Assembly (NCBI GenBank): GCA_016787485.1 | Contig: JAEUUL010000038.1 | Location: 124,001-188,000 of the forward strand | Length of the DNA stretch: 64,000 nt | From: Bacteroidota bacterium | GTDB taxonomy: Bacteria; Bacteroidota; Bacteroidia; NS11-12g; UBA955 | Direction: 5' to 3' | The notes under the pieces: generated by a model | What the model saw: only the letters and a program-made list of their open reading frames with translations | What the model was told of the DNA's origin: nothing | Database searches by the model: none | Part shown: positions 52,126 through 62,900 of the stretch, piece after piece | Layout: every line of letters begins with the position of its first letter | How positions within the stretch are numbered: position 1 is the first letter of the stretch | Made by a program: the position numbers and the translations under genes

Positions 52126-52737
52126 TCAGAATTGTTTAAGCTTATTGTATTCCTGAACAAAATCTGAATACGCTATATTGGCAGGAAAACGGGAAATATT
52201 TTGTTTCAGTATTTCTGTTTCAGGGAAAGCGATGCCACTGTTCAACTGAACCAGGCTGCGCTGCCAGTTAAGCATCCCCATCGTGTATGTAAGCAGCGTA
52301 ATATATCCTTTCAACCCAATTTTCAGGGAATAAAAAGGACCACCCGGACTGCAATAATATAACTCATTGTTGCCCGAATCATTTTCAAAATATCCGACAA
52401 AATTTTCATTTGAAAAATAATCCACAATCCTGAATTTCTGCAATGTACTGTCTTCACCAGGATATCCAAACCAAACAATATTCTCCCAACTTCCAGCCAC
52501 TGCATTGCATTCCAGTATATGAACCGAGCCTTCTACCCGCCCGAAAGCACCCTCCTCTTTAAAATGCCATCTGATTTTTATTCTGGTTATATGATGGTAT
52601 AATTCCTGTAAATTTTCCGGCAATGAATTCCAGTTGTCGGTTGGATAAAAATCTGAATCCGAATCCGTAATTTCAACATCCTGCTGATTGATAAATTGGG
52701 TCAGGTATTTGTTAAACAGATTGATCTGATCTTTCAT
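52126..52737 (-). CDS. Small acidic protein after the eCIS effector; candidate immunity protein
   Basis: A 203-residue cytoplasmic protein with no signal or membrane segment. By hand count it has about 25 Asp/Glu against 16 Lys/Arg, so it is clearly acidic. Its layout recalls the SUKH (SMI1/KNR4) immunity superfamily: an N-terminal helix (MKDQINLFNKYLTQF), then WNSLPENLQELY, strands around VEGSVHIL, WENIVWFG and NELYYCSPGGPFY, and a closing helix. The match is by eye and weak. ATG 52737 lies one base after the stop of the nuclease-like effector, ideal for a toxin-immunity pair; a longer frame to 52935 overlaps the effector and is unlikely. It could instead be a chaperone for loading the effector. 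Confidence 0.6.
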   Translation of the reverse strand: MKDQINLFNKYLTQFINQQDVEITDSDSDFYPTDNWNSLPENLQELYHHITRIKIRWHFKEEGAFGRVEGSVHILECNAVAGSWENIVWFGYPGEDSTLQKFRIVDYFSNENFVGYFENDSGNNELYYCSPGGPFYSLKIGLKGYITLLTYTMGMLNWQRSLVQLNSGIAFPETEILKQNISRFPANIAYSDFVQEYNKLKQF

Positions 52738-52738
52738 A

Positions 52739-55700
52739 TCAATACATTGTAACACGTGAATTGCTCGCAAAACCAACCAGTACAGCTTGTTCAGCAGCAG
52801 AGAAAAACGCCCCTCCGCCTGTTCTGGTATAGGTAGACAAGACAGCGAATGAAGGGAATCTGGTTGGGTCAGTTTGCGATTCTCTTTGCAGGAATGCGTC
52901 TTTGATTCGGGTAGAAAATCCGGAAATATTGCCAATTTCAGGAATTAAATTCATCCGGTTTTCATCTTTTTGAGACAACTTAACCGAAGGCAAACTGCCA
53001 GCCACCAGTGAATAATCTGCCGGATTCTGATCGAGTGTATTCGCAATGGTCACATTATTTACAAGCGGAGCAGGTGTGCCGGATGGGTTTGCCGGATCCA
53101 GCATGGTGGCGTTACATACCAGGCTCACCGGCACTTCCATTTCGGCATCAATTACCTCTTTTACTTTCACCTTGTCATAAACGGCTGGGTCTGGCGGAGT
53201 GTAGTTGTCCACCGCAGCTTTTAAAGTGGCTGCATTGTTGCGTCCATAAACGGCCCGTACTGAATAGTTTACAATATTGCCGGCAGTTACTGCATTTTTT
53301 ACCCGGGCTTCTACAATTCTTTCATGCAAAGCGGTATTCACACTGCCTTTCAGCGGGGTGAGATTGGTCCATGTATTTCCGCTTCCCCCCAGATTGTCGT
53401 TCAGCAGATGGCCTTTCACATAGTAAGAACCATTGCCATATCTTCTTCGGTTGATGATATGGTAATTGGTGCCATTTGTATTGTCAAACGGGCCTGAACC
53501 GTAAGCCAATCCATTCTTCGTGAGATTTCTCGCTTCCATAGAGGTACCGTAGCCATGTGTAAGCGTGGGGTTGTATGTTACTCCTCCATTTCTGTCATTC
53601 CCGCAAACAGGCAATGCGACAAACAATTTACCTGTTTCCAGACTCAATGAATCCAGCAGATCCCGCTGGTCCCGCATGAGTTGATGATCAGGGTCGAGTG
53701 TACCGCCGGGTGCTGTGCTTGCCGCTGTGCGGATCTGTGTATTTTTTGCATCCACCAGCCGTGCTTTGGTGATTGCGTTGGCTTTTGCGGTCGCCCTCTC
53801 TCCCCCCGGATCTCCGGCAGGATCAATGTGCACGGCATTTACCCAGGTCTCAAAGGGTCCGGCCGGATCAGGATTGATCATCAGTTGGGCGGTTCCGTTG
53901 CTTTCCCTGAAGAACAGCCTGTGGTTGTGATTGTCCCTGCCCTGGAATCGTTTTTCCAGCCCCAGTACTCCCCGCACCCAACCTGTAACGGCTGAAACAG
54001 CACTCCGACCCATATCCATAATCGCCCCGCCTATGCGTATGGCCTGGTCTATCACCCACAATATACCATTGTCTATCCTCTCCCTTATGGCACCCAGAAT
54101 CTCACTCATACGGTGGGCCAGATTGCCGAAACCAAACTGGCTGGCACAGAATCCGATGATGATGGGCAAGGCATTTTCCAGCAATTGTTCCAGGAAATTG
54201 GCCGCACCGGCAACATTTCCGCTGGCCACATCTGCCAGCATTCCCATGTACTGATTGACAATCTGCAATATGGGTACAAAATATTCTACAAAACTCTGTA
54301 TGGCCCGGTACACGGCTATCAGTGTATTCACCACCGGCATGATACCGGATATATCCAGCAATCCCAGCAGCCAGATGGTGGCTTGTGCCATGATGCGTTC
54401 ACTGATATAGGTGACCACATTGGTGATGACCATATTCCATAGGTTGCTGAGTTGTTCCTGAATACGTTCCCAGATTGCCACCGGACCGCGTTCCACCACA
54501 TCCCTCACAAAGGCCCAGGCACCCGTAGCCATGTCGAGCATGCTGCGCAGCCGGGCGGCTCTCTCTTCGCCAATTCGGGTGGCCAGCAACCGGAATATAT
54601 TGTCTACGGTAATTCCCAGAATCTGGAGAATAAAGCCGAAGATGCTGCCGAAACTGAAATCGGCCGGAGGCTGTATACCTATGCTTTGCATTTGTCCGGT
54701 GAGCCAGTTTACCACGCCATTCAGCAAATGCGTACCTATATTGTCAAAGAATTGGGAGAAGCCTTGCAGCACGCCCCTGCCCAGATTCACAAAGAAGCCC
54801 AGCGGGTTGCCCAGTATATCCACCACTGCGGATGAGGCATTGGCCAGAATAGACACCACCAATTCTGGCGGAATACCCAGCAATCCCAGCATTGACCGGA
54901 AGAAAGTCCACACGGCGCCGAACAAATCCCCGTTTACAAAAACCTGATACAGAATGGTCATGGCTACGGTTTGCAGGCGGGTCCATGCATCACCAATGGC
55001 CGTAAGCTGATTGAACAGCGGAATACGGGCCAGAATCTGCTCCAGCAGGAAATTCTTGATGGGTGTGCGGATACATTCCGGTATGAGCATAAATGGACCG
55101 AGCACAAAATCACCGATTCGCCCCATAAGGTTGGTAATGGTATCTACAATTCGCTGCAGGGCGTTGAGGATTGGGGTAATGAATGAAGCCAGATAGCCGA
55201 GGCCATTGGAAATTCCCGTAAACAAACTCACCACACCCTGCTGTACCCAGGTACCAAGGCTTGTTGCTGCATCGGATACCCACGATAAGGCATTCCCCAC
55301 AAAGGAAAACCATTCAGAAGAGGCAAGACCGCTGATGAAACCAGAAATCTGACCAGCAAATCCACCCACTTTCTCAGAAATCCATTGTCCGGCACCCGCT
55401 ATTCCTTGCTGCACACTCACCACCGACTGCAACACGGCAGGCAAAATGGTGTCGCGCAAACTGGCCTGATTGGCCTGTTGTTCTATGGCCGAAGGATCTT
55501 CGCCCATGGTGGCCGCCATGCTGTTTACACCCTGGAACCAACCCTGGACTGTATCTCGCAGGTTCATGATGGCATCAAGCGGCAAAATGGACACTATGGA
55601 GGTGGCTACTTCCTGTATGGGCTCTATCACCGGATTCAACACCTGTTTCAATCCATTCCAGGCATCCTGCGCCTTGCCACTGATCCATTGTATGATGCCG

Positions 55701-56914
55701 TTATTATTCTCAGCACCTTCATTGTTCTCTCCGATGCCAATTACCCCCTTCAGCCAGTTCCAGGCCATGCTGCCATAATCACGAACAGGCTGTGTCCAGT
55801 CCCATATGCGCTGTCCTATGTTTTGCATCCATTGCCATATATCTGAGGCAGTGTGGCTGAGCCATTCCATTACGGGTGCACCATATGAAGTCCAGAGACC
55901 GCTGAAAAAGGTGCCTATTGGACGCACAAAATCCACAAGTCCGTTCCATGCATCGGTGGCTACCGCGCTGATAATGTTCTTCAGTTCAGTAAGTGCTGCA
56001 AACAAGGGCTGACAATCACCGGCCATCAATGCCGCCAGTATGCCAGACATGCGGGTGTACAAATCCCCGAAGACCGATGTGAGGTTGGTTACAAAATTGC
56101 CGACCGCAGGGAAAGCATCGAAAACGGAATTGAGGCCTTCCTTCAATTTATCAAGGAGCCAGTTAATAACCCCTCTGTCCCAGATATCGCGCACAATCTG
56201 GTAGAATTCGGTGGGAACCAGACTCTCAAAAATACCCCATGCCCTTTCGGCCAGCCAATCACCAGCTCCGCGTTGTGCTTCGGGTTCTGCTTTCTGCGCT
56301 GTCTTTTCCTTTCGGGACACTGCTGCGCCCTGCTGTATGGTATGGGTGAGTTCATGGGCCAGCAAATGCTTACCCGAAGGACTCGACGGGTCATACTCAC
56401 CCTGGTTGAAATAGATATTACTGCCAACGGTAAATGCCCTTGCCCCTATGGCATCATTCATACCTGCGGCATGATTGCCCGTGTGAATCCGAACCGCACT
56501 GAAATCTGCGCCCATTTTGGTACCCATCTCCCGGTGCACATGCATGGGCAACGGGCTTCCTCCTCCCTGGGTGGCCCGTACTCCTGCATCCACATGGTCG
56601 GGTGCCGGAGTGGATATGGGTTGAGTACCTCCTTCGGGTTGAACTTTCAGATCTTTCTCTTTGCGGTTCAGAACCTGTCCCGATTGCAGATCACGCTGGT
56701 TTTTTTCTTTGCGTTGAAGTTTGTCCTCTGCTTCGCATTCCGTGCACTTGCAATTGGCAACCGCACTCATCGATGCCTGTCCGCTTCCACGGCTCACCTG
56801 CATCTGAATGCTCTTACCGGCAGGAGTACTCATCACCTGTGCGGCAACAGCGTCTGCTTCAGTTTCAAGCGGGTCATTGGTGGCACCTACCTGCAGCTTT
56901 TTCTGCACAGGCAA
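52739..56914 (-). CDS. eCIS-core (DUF4157) protein with C-terminal nuclease-like domain
   Basis: A 1391-residue protein, likely the cargo of the injection system. The start resembles DUF4157 openings (KKLQVGATNDPLETEADAVAAQVM), with a CKCTEC element at 55-60. The DUF4157 domain (about 115-196) has metalloprotease-like HELTH at 187-191. Residues ~210-990 are long amphipathic and hydrophobic helices rich in Trp, Gly and Ile. The C-terminal ~390 residues hold KGHLLNDNLGG (His near 1169) followed by NLTPLKGSVN, the layout of DNA/RNA non-specific (beta-beta-alpha metal) endonucleases. There is no ATG at the start: TTG 56914, or GTG 56908 with GGGAGG seven bases upstream. The frame stays open to 57007 without a start codon. 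Confidence 0.8.
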   Translation of the reverse strand: MPVQKKLQVGATNDPLETEADAVAAQVMSTPAGKSIQMQVSRGSGQASMSAVANCKCTECEAEDKLQRKEKNQRDLQSGQVLNRKEKDLKVQPEGGTQPISTPAPDHVDAGVRATQGGGSPLPMHVHREMGTKMGADFSAVRIHTGNHAAGMNDAIGARAFTVGSNIYFNQGEYDPSSPSGKHLLAHELTHTIQQGAAVSRKEKTAQKAEPEAQRGAGDWLAERAWGIFESLVPTEFYQIVRDIWDRGVINWLLDKLKEGLNSVFDAFPAVGNFVTNLTSVFGDLYTRMSGILAALMAGDCQPLFAALTELKNIISAVATDAWNGLVDFVRPIGTFFSGLWTSYGAPVMEWLSHTASDIWQWMQNIGQRIWDWTQPVRDYGSMAWNWLKGVIGIGENNEGAENNNGIIQWISGKAQDAWNGLKQVLNPVIEPIQEVATSIVSILPLDAIMNLRDTVQGWFQGVNSMAATMGEDPSAIEQQANQASLRDTILPAVLQSVVSVQQGIAGAGQWISEKVGGFAGQISGFISGLASSEWFSFVGNALSWVSDAATSLGTWVQQGVVSLFTGISNGLGYLASFITPILNALQRIVDTITNLMGRIGDFVLGPFMLIPECIRTPIKNFLLEQILARIPLFNQLTAIGDAWTRLQTVAMTILYQVFVNGDLFGAVWTFFRSMLGLLGIPPELVVSILANASSAVVDILGNPLGFFVNLGRGVLQGFSQFFDNIGTHLLNGVVNWLTGQMQSIGIQPPADFSFGSIFGFILQILGITVDNIFRLLATRIGEERAARLRSMLDMATGAWAFVRDVVERGPVAIWERIQEQLSNLWNMVITNVVTYISERIMAQATIWLLGLLDISGIMPVVNTLIAVYRAIQSFVEYFVPILQIVNQYMGMLADVASGNVAGAANFLEQLLENALPIIIGFCASQFGFGNLAHRMSEILGAIRERIDNGILWVIDQAIRIGGAIMDMGRSAVSAVTGWVRGVLGLEKRFQGRDNHNHRLFFRESNGTAQLMINPDPAGPFETWVNAVHIDPAGDPGGERATAKANAITKARLVDAKNTQIRTAASTAPGGTLDPDHQLMRDQRDLLDSLSLETGKLFVALPVCGNDRNGGVTYNPTLTHGYGTSMEARNLTKNGLAYGSGPFDNTNGTNYHIINRRRYGNGSYYVKGHLLNDNLGGSGNTWTNLTPLKGSVNTALHERIVEARVKNAVTAGNIVNYSVRAVYGRNNAATLKAAVDNYTPPDPAVYDKVKVKEVIDAEMEVPVSLVCNATMLDPANPSGTPAPLVNNVTIANTLDQNPADYSLVAGSLPSVKLSQKDENRMNLIPEIGNISGFSTRIKDAFLQRESQTDPTRFPSFAVLSTYTRTGGGAFFSAAEQAVLVGFASNSRVTMY

Positions 56915-56979
56915 TCCTCCCAGCCGCTGAACACTGCCGGTATCCGCCTTTTTCAGTATGGGTGCTGCTTCGCCCAGAG

Positions 56980-58356
56980 TTACAAGGTCCTCCCGTTTTT
57001 CTTCAGTTCATACCGTATACCATCTATCAGGTCTGCCATGCGGATTTCTGTACTCTTCCGTTTCAAAGTCCGCATGCAGGCATACCGTATCACATTCATA
57101 ATGTGGCCACCGGCCAATTCATGTTTGTTCGCCAGTTCTTTCAAATTTACTTTTGATTCCAGACGCGCATTTTCCGGAATTCCATGGGTCCAGAGTTTAA
57201 GTCTTTCCGCGGGACCAGGCATGGGAAAATGGATTACTGACTGAAAACGACGCACAAAAGCCTCGTCCATATTGTTCCGGAAATTTGAAGCCAGAATGAC
57301 AAGTCCGTTGTAGTCCTCCACACGTTGCAGCAGATAACTCACCTCCTGATTGGCATACCTGTCACGGCTATCGCCCACCTGGGTGCGTTTGCCAAACAAA
57401 GAATCTGCCTCGTCAAAAAACAGAATCCAGCCGCGGTGCTCTGCCCGGTCAAATACCCTGGCCAGATTTTTTCCGGTTTCACCAATGTATTTGCTGATAA
57501 TCTGGGACAAATCTATTCTGAACACCGGCTTGTTGTGTCGTTTGCCCAGCAGGGAAGCGGCAAGTGTTTTTCCCGTTCCCGGCGGACCAAAAAACAATGC
57601 CTTAAACCCCGGAGATAACCGCTTTCCCATGCCCCAATCCTGCATCAGCACCTGATTGTACTGAAGCCATGTATCCAAATCTTCCAATTCGGTCCGTGTG
57701 GTATCATTCACCACCAAATCCTTCCAATCCAGATTGGATAACAACCTGCGCGCCGGGAATTCCGGACTGAATGCCGGCTCACTCACCATTCCGGTTGTGA
57801 GCAATTCCAGAAAATGCGGACTGATCGTCAGGGGCATTCCCAACATCGGTTCACCAGGTGGCGGCGCAGTATGGTCCAATACTCCCCTGGCAAATAAGGG
57901 ATGACCAGGTTTCAAAAGTTCCTGCAACCTGAATCTGAGTCCAATATCATCACTGGCAGCAATAAACATGTATGTTTCGGCCGTAGGCAAAAATCCGTTG
58001 TGTATTTTTCCTTTGCGCCCGCCAAATTCCGTATAAATCTGGCCTGTGCGAGCATTGTTTACAAGGAACAAATCCAGAATCTGTGGCTTTACATGCGGAA
58101 TCAGCGCCAGCATGAGCAACAGCCTTTCATAAAAATCCAGGTTCAGTTCATTGCACAATGCTGCATACGCCGATTCGCCTTCAAACTCTGGCATAATTGC
58201 CGAAACCAGTTCTGTACCGGGCGCAACTGCTCCGCTGTTTATATCGCTGCGCAATTGCAATACATCTTCAAGCCACTGCAATTCTGCGGCAAGGTGCTCT
58301 GCATTTTTCGCAGTGCTGTAATTTACCAGTCCGTAATAATGAGATAGTTGTTCCAT
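56980..58356 (-). CDS. eCIS AAA+ ATPase
   Basis: A 458-residue AAA+ protein of the kind encoded by nearly all eCIS clusters (Afp15/Pvc15 class), thought to help assemble the particle or load cargo. An N-terminal helical domain (1-230) precedes the AAA module: Walker A GPPGTGKT at 257-264, Walker B ILFFDEAD at 311-318, sensor-type ILASNF and the arginine-finger region VRRFQ. It overlaps the tape-measure-type gene by 34 bases and is followed 65 bases later by the effector gene. Confidence 0.9.
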   Translation of the reverse strand: MEQLSHYYGLVNYSTAKNAEHLAAELQWLEDVLQLRSDINSGAVAPGTELVSAIMPEFEGESAYAALCNELNLDFYERLLLMLALIPHVKPQILDLFLVNNARTGQIYTEFGGRKGKIHNGFLPTAETYMFIAASDDIGLRFRLQELLKPGHPLFARGVLDHTAPPPGEPMLGMPLTISPHFLELLTTGMVSEPAFSPEFPARRLLSNLDWKDLVVNDTTRTELEDLDTWLQYNQVLMQDWGMGKRLSPGFKALFFGPPGTGKTLAASLLGKRHNKPVFRIDLSQIISKYIGETGKNLARVFDRAEHRGWILFFDEADSLFGKRTQVGDSRDRYANQEVSYLLQRVEDYNGLVILASNFRNNMDEAFVRRFQSVIHFPMPGPAERLKLWTHGIPENARLESKVNLKELANKHELAGGHIMNVIRYACMRTLKRKSTEIRMADLIDGIRYELKKNGRTL

Positions 58357-59903
58357 GGCAATTTTAACGTACTGTATGACCAGGGTAAACGGTCCAGCAA
58401 AATATCGTAACTGTTCTTCTCTACAGAGAGCTGATACTGTCCAAAATCAAAAGACAACCGGCCATTTCTTTGCAAAAAAGCAGGGGGGAATCCCCGGCTG
58501 TCCTTCATTTTCAGGGCATCCCAGTTCTGAACAACCGCATCCAGCAAATCCTGACATTCTTTCCGGAGCCGTGTGGTAAAATGGAAGCGGGTTTCAATGT
58601 CTTCACCAGCAGGTATTCCACAAATAATCTTGTTCAACAACATATCGGCAGGAACTACAGCCAATTCAGGAAATACAATTTTTTGCAATATCCAGGCGGC
58701 TTTGTGCTGCATCCTTTCATTCACCCAGGATTGTCCGTCCCAAAAGCCCAACTCTCTGAAAAAGGCAGGCAAATAGGTGCCGAGCAATACCAGCCCTGCA
58801 TTCTCCACCCATTCTCCGTCGTTGTCCAATTCTGAAATAAAAGTCTGTGTGCCGGTTTTCACGGATTTTTCATTTGCCGGATTCAATTCACGCAATTTAC
58901 GAAACTCATCCTTAACCAATAAATCGCTGCTTTTATTTTCAGTCTTTTCTGCAATATCACCAGAAATGCCAGATTCAACAATTTCCTGAACGGCACTTTT
59001 TCCGGCATATTCTGCGGCCAGCCATTCCTCAATCTCCGGAAAAACTGCGGTTTTGTGCTGAGTCATTCTGCGCAGTGCAATTGCAATTCTCTTTGCTGCA
59101 AATGGCTTTAATGAAACAGGTATATACTCCGCTAAAAAATCAACAAAAACAGCTTCCCATTTTTTGTGAATCCCTCCGGGATTTCTCAGCGTCTGTTCAC
59201 TCAGGAACCTGAGATAAGTTTCCAGCAATTCCTGGTCTTTCCTGCGGGCCGTGTCTCCAAACAGATACCGAATAAACATTCTGTTTTTCCAGAACATTTG
59301 TTCTATACCTGACAGTATTTCAGTCCATGCCAGGGCAAGTTGCTTTATCAGTGGAACAGGCAAACTGCGCATAAACCGCTGCAGATATTCAGGCTTTTGC
59401 AGCAATCCCGCCAATGGAGAGATCTCAGCAAGCACAGGATTCCTGACCATACCCCTTACCCATGAATTCAGCGGGTCACCCTGTCCGGTATGGTTGTGCC
59501 AGGTTCTCCTGCCCGTTTGCAATTGCACTATTGCCTGCCGTGGAACGCCTTCTTTCCTTTCTGCATCGGTTAAATTTCCGGCAGACTCATTCCCCTGCAA
59601 ACCCGCCGGGAAATGCCTGCTGCTGTGTGCGATTACATACTGATACAGCTTCTCCCTCACCGCTTGCTCCAATGACTGCATATCCGTCCAGGAAGGAAGG
59701 TCGCCAAGGTCTAATTCCAGCCGTTCTACACGGACATGGTGTCCTGCAGGTGCCAGTTCCTGACAAAATTGTTCCAGCACAAAAGGCAGCCGGTTTCTGG
59801 AAAATTCAGAAGCCATTTCCTGCAGGGAAGCAGCCACCACGGTAGAACCCGATTTCAGATTCCAGCGTTGCCGGTATACGGTATGACTGCCTTTTCCGGA
59901 CAT
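58323..59903 (-). CDS. Contractile injection system tape-measure-type protein
   Basis: A 526-residue protein that in Bacteroidota contractile systems is annotated as the tape measure, which sets tube length. The N-terminal block (VYRQRWNLK … QEMASEFSRNRLPFVLEQFCQEL … VRVERLELDLGDLP) and the C-terminal block (SYDILLDRLPWSYSTLKLPWN) are the two recognisable family ends. Between them lies a variable, Glu/Lys-rich helical region. It differs from phage tape measures in lacking long heptad repeats. It begins 8 bases after the 1097-residue gene and overlaps the AAA+ gene. Confidence 0.82.
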   Translation of the reverse strand: MSGKGSHTVYRQRWNLKSGSTVVAASLQEMASEFSRNRLPFVLEQFCQELAPAGHHVRVERLELDLGDLPSWTDMQSLEQAVREKLYQYVIAHSSRHFPAGLQGNESAGNLTDAERKEGVPRQAIVQLQTGRRTWHNHTGQGDPLNSWVRGMVRNPVLAEISPLAGLLQKPEYLQRFMRSLPVPLIKQLALAWTEILSGIEQMFWKNRMFIRYLFGDTARRKDQELLETYLRFLSEQTLRNPGGIHKKWEAVFVDFLAEYIPVSLKPFAAKRIAIALRRMTQHKTAVFPEIEEWLAAEYAGKSAVQEIVESGISGDIAEKTENKSSDLLVKDEFRKLRELNPANEKSVKTGTQTFISELDNDGEWVENAGLVLLGTYLPAFFRELGFWDGQSWVNERMQHKAAWILQKIVFPELAVVPADMLLNKIICGIPAGEDIETRFHFTTRLRKECQDLLDAVVQNWDALKMKDSRGFPPAFLQRNGRLSFDFGQYQLSVEKNSYDILLDRLPWSYSTLKLPWNNYLIITDW

Positions 59904-59911
59904 AGATGCTG

Positions 59912-62900
59912 CTATTTAATATCGTTCTGTGATGTCATCGCAAAATTTACAGTTGCATCACCATTGACAGTTATGGTTTTGGACTGGGTTAACATACCCT
60001 GCGTATCAAATACAGTAACCTTGAGTGTGGCAGCCCCTCCGGGCAGGGAAATACTATAACTTCCGTTTTTGCTGTCAATTGTTGCTTGTTTTCCAGATTT
60101 GGTTTCTTCTACAATAAACTGCCTGGCCAATTGTGTCTGCCCGTTGGCCGGGTTGATATAACTCACTGTGCCTTTTATGGTCCCTTCTTTCACAGCTGTT
60201 TTATTCACCACAATAAAAATGGTTATCTCAGCCCTTCCGGTTTCCACGCCCTGTGCATCCATAATTCCATAAGTAAGCACATCTGTAAGGATCGAATCTC
60301 CGGATTTGGCCGCCTGAGATTCCACTTTTTTTGAATCCGGAGTATAGGTGAGAATCCTGCTCATTTTATTCGGATCAGGAGCCCAGGCCTTTTCGGTCCA
60401 TTTGGTTTTACCCAGTTTGGGTTGGGTCACTATTTCCGGTTTGTAATGTGCCGGATCGTAAAAATCATTCAGAATTTTTAAACTGGTGGAATTACCCGTT
60501 CCCAATTTATTTGTATTTAACAAATTCACCACCATAACATAAGGCACTGGCAGTGGCTTCAGTTCCACATCCGTTACAGGAATATCCGAACAATCATCAC
60601 AGCACATCGCAGGAATTGTAAAATCGGCAACCACGGTTTCCGGATTTTTTTTATAAAATTCATTCCAGTTCTGCGCACTTTTTATGAATAATTCCTGCAA
60701 CCCCTTAGTTGAATATTTATCACTTTGCTCCGTCTTTTTGCCTTTTACAAAATACTTCTTCAGATTGTTGAAATGCAGAGCCTGTTCTGCTGAAGTAAGT
60801 TCGTCCTGGCCATGCACAACCTGCAACAAAGTTTGCCCCGGATAGACTCCGGCAAGGTGATTGGCCCCGGAATTTTTCTGCAATACTTTTTCAAATCTGT
60901 GACTGGCCAGATACTGTTTTCTGCGCTGTTCATAAATATCCCAGATAGAGGCAATTGTAATGTAGGGATAAATGAAAAACTGATCGACCACATTCAATAC
61001 AACAGAACCAATCTGCAGAATAATATACCCCTGTGCCACTGAATAATTGCCCGAATTCACATTGGACGCCACCATTTTGTGGAGGTCTACCATGCGGCGG
61101 AGCAGGCATGTATATTGCTGACGGAATGTGTCAAAATTGAAATTCTCAAACTCCACTGGCATGGCAGATTGCAAACCGCGCAAACATTTCAGGACTTCAT
61201 CGGCCAGATTAAACGCCTCTTTTTCCTGAGGTGATGTGTATTTCCCTTTGTTCGCATCTGCTGCTACTTTCAGATTTTCTTCTTTCATGGATTCGGAAAT
61301 CATAGCCACGCGTGCCATGGTTCCATTCAATCCGGCATCCTTTTTATTTACAATTTCCATGGCCGGTGAACTCTCGTTTATGGCTGAAGTTCCGGACATG
61401 GTTTTGAAATTGAAAGGCACATTCTTCATGGGAACAGACTCTTCTGCAGATTCATTCACTACAGGGTTTTCAGTCATCTTATCTGAATTCACATCCATTT
61501 TCATGGCTTGTGGTTCAGGAGCTGCTTCGGTCTCTTTGGCAAAGAAAGCAGTGCGGGCCTGCACCATGGTTTTGGCTGAACCCATTACACTGATCAGGTT
61601 GCGGAGCACAAAGAGCATTTTGTTCCTCCAGGTGCTGTAGTCAACCTGCAAGTCGGGAAATTCACAATTAAACCAGGAATTCGCCGGGGTTTTCGCACCC
61701 AGCCAGGCACGGGAAGTGCGTATGCCAATCTGAAAATGACCGGCCCATTGTTTTATGCATTTCTCAGCATCTGATACAGGCATTCCAAAGTGGCCCTCGG
61801 TCCGGTAAAAAGGCAGTTCACTGATGTCAAAATGCCATGGGGTATTCAGCGGATTCTTAGCAACACCACTGTTCTCAAAGGTAAACTGATTATGCCAGGA
61901 AGGCACCTTTGAAGGGGTGCTGCACTTTCCGGGATCTTCATCGGCCCAGAAAGATTCGAGACCCGATTTATCTTCATAATACAGCGGCAATGCCTGCACC
62001 CCCAGATTAAACCGCTTCTCAGCATCCGGCGTAATCTTAACGGGGTTCTTGAGTTTATCTGCCACTTCTGTGGGTTCATTTTCGTAGGATTTGAGCAACG
62101 ACAAAAGTCTTTTAAACCTGCGAATCGCTTGTTTTTTCAGAAACTTCTGTTCATTGTGTATCGGGCTTTCGATAAACAATTGCCGCAGAGGATCGGGCGG
62201 ACATGTGCTGTTTCCCAATGTGAGGTGCTGCGGAAACCGGTCCATATTGATAATACATTCACTGAAAATACGCGAGGCAGTGCTGCAGAATTCACGGTAT
62301 GCCTTTACAACATCCAGTGCATGATCATACAGATACTGAACTCCGGGTTTACCCGCCACATGTTGCAGGCTTTCCACCAGCCACCTGTCATAAGCTGTCT
62401 CTGCAAAACTGAGGGGCAAAGCGGGTATTTGCGCACTGAGTAAAGGACTGAATACCGAATAGGACTGTTGAATGGCCTTAAACAAATCCGGGGCAGTGGA
62501 GAGTATGCATTTCACATATTCCAGAGAGAGCTGGTCATAGGTCTGCGAATTGTTGTGATTCCATAACGGGCGGGGCATTGCAACATCCGGGAGGTTATAC
62601 TTGCCCGGGAACATTTCGCCACCGGTGTTGTTTGCCCGCACATTGATTTTATTCTGAATATCGCTTCTGGGAATGAGCAGTTTGCGCACTGAGAAAATGC
62701 GGTCTATGCCAATGTCATCGCAACTTTTGCCAAGGCAGCTTTTTAAATCTTTGTCATATACCTCCAGAAACAATACCACGGCATATTGGGCCCAATTGAT
62801 TGCAAGATCCTTCAGTGGTTTAACCCCGGTGGCATTTTTTTCAGCCTCACCCACAAGCTCATACATGGAAATGTCGGTTACCAGTTGGTTTTGCGCATTC

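Noticed and set aside
52738-52935. N-terminal extension of the candidate immunity gene back to 52935
   Set aside because: It would overlap the end of the effector gene by about 200 bases; ATG 52737, one base past the effector stop, is far more natural.
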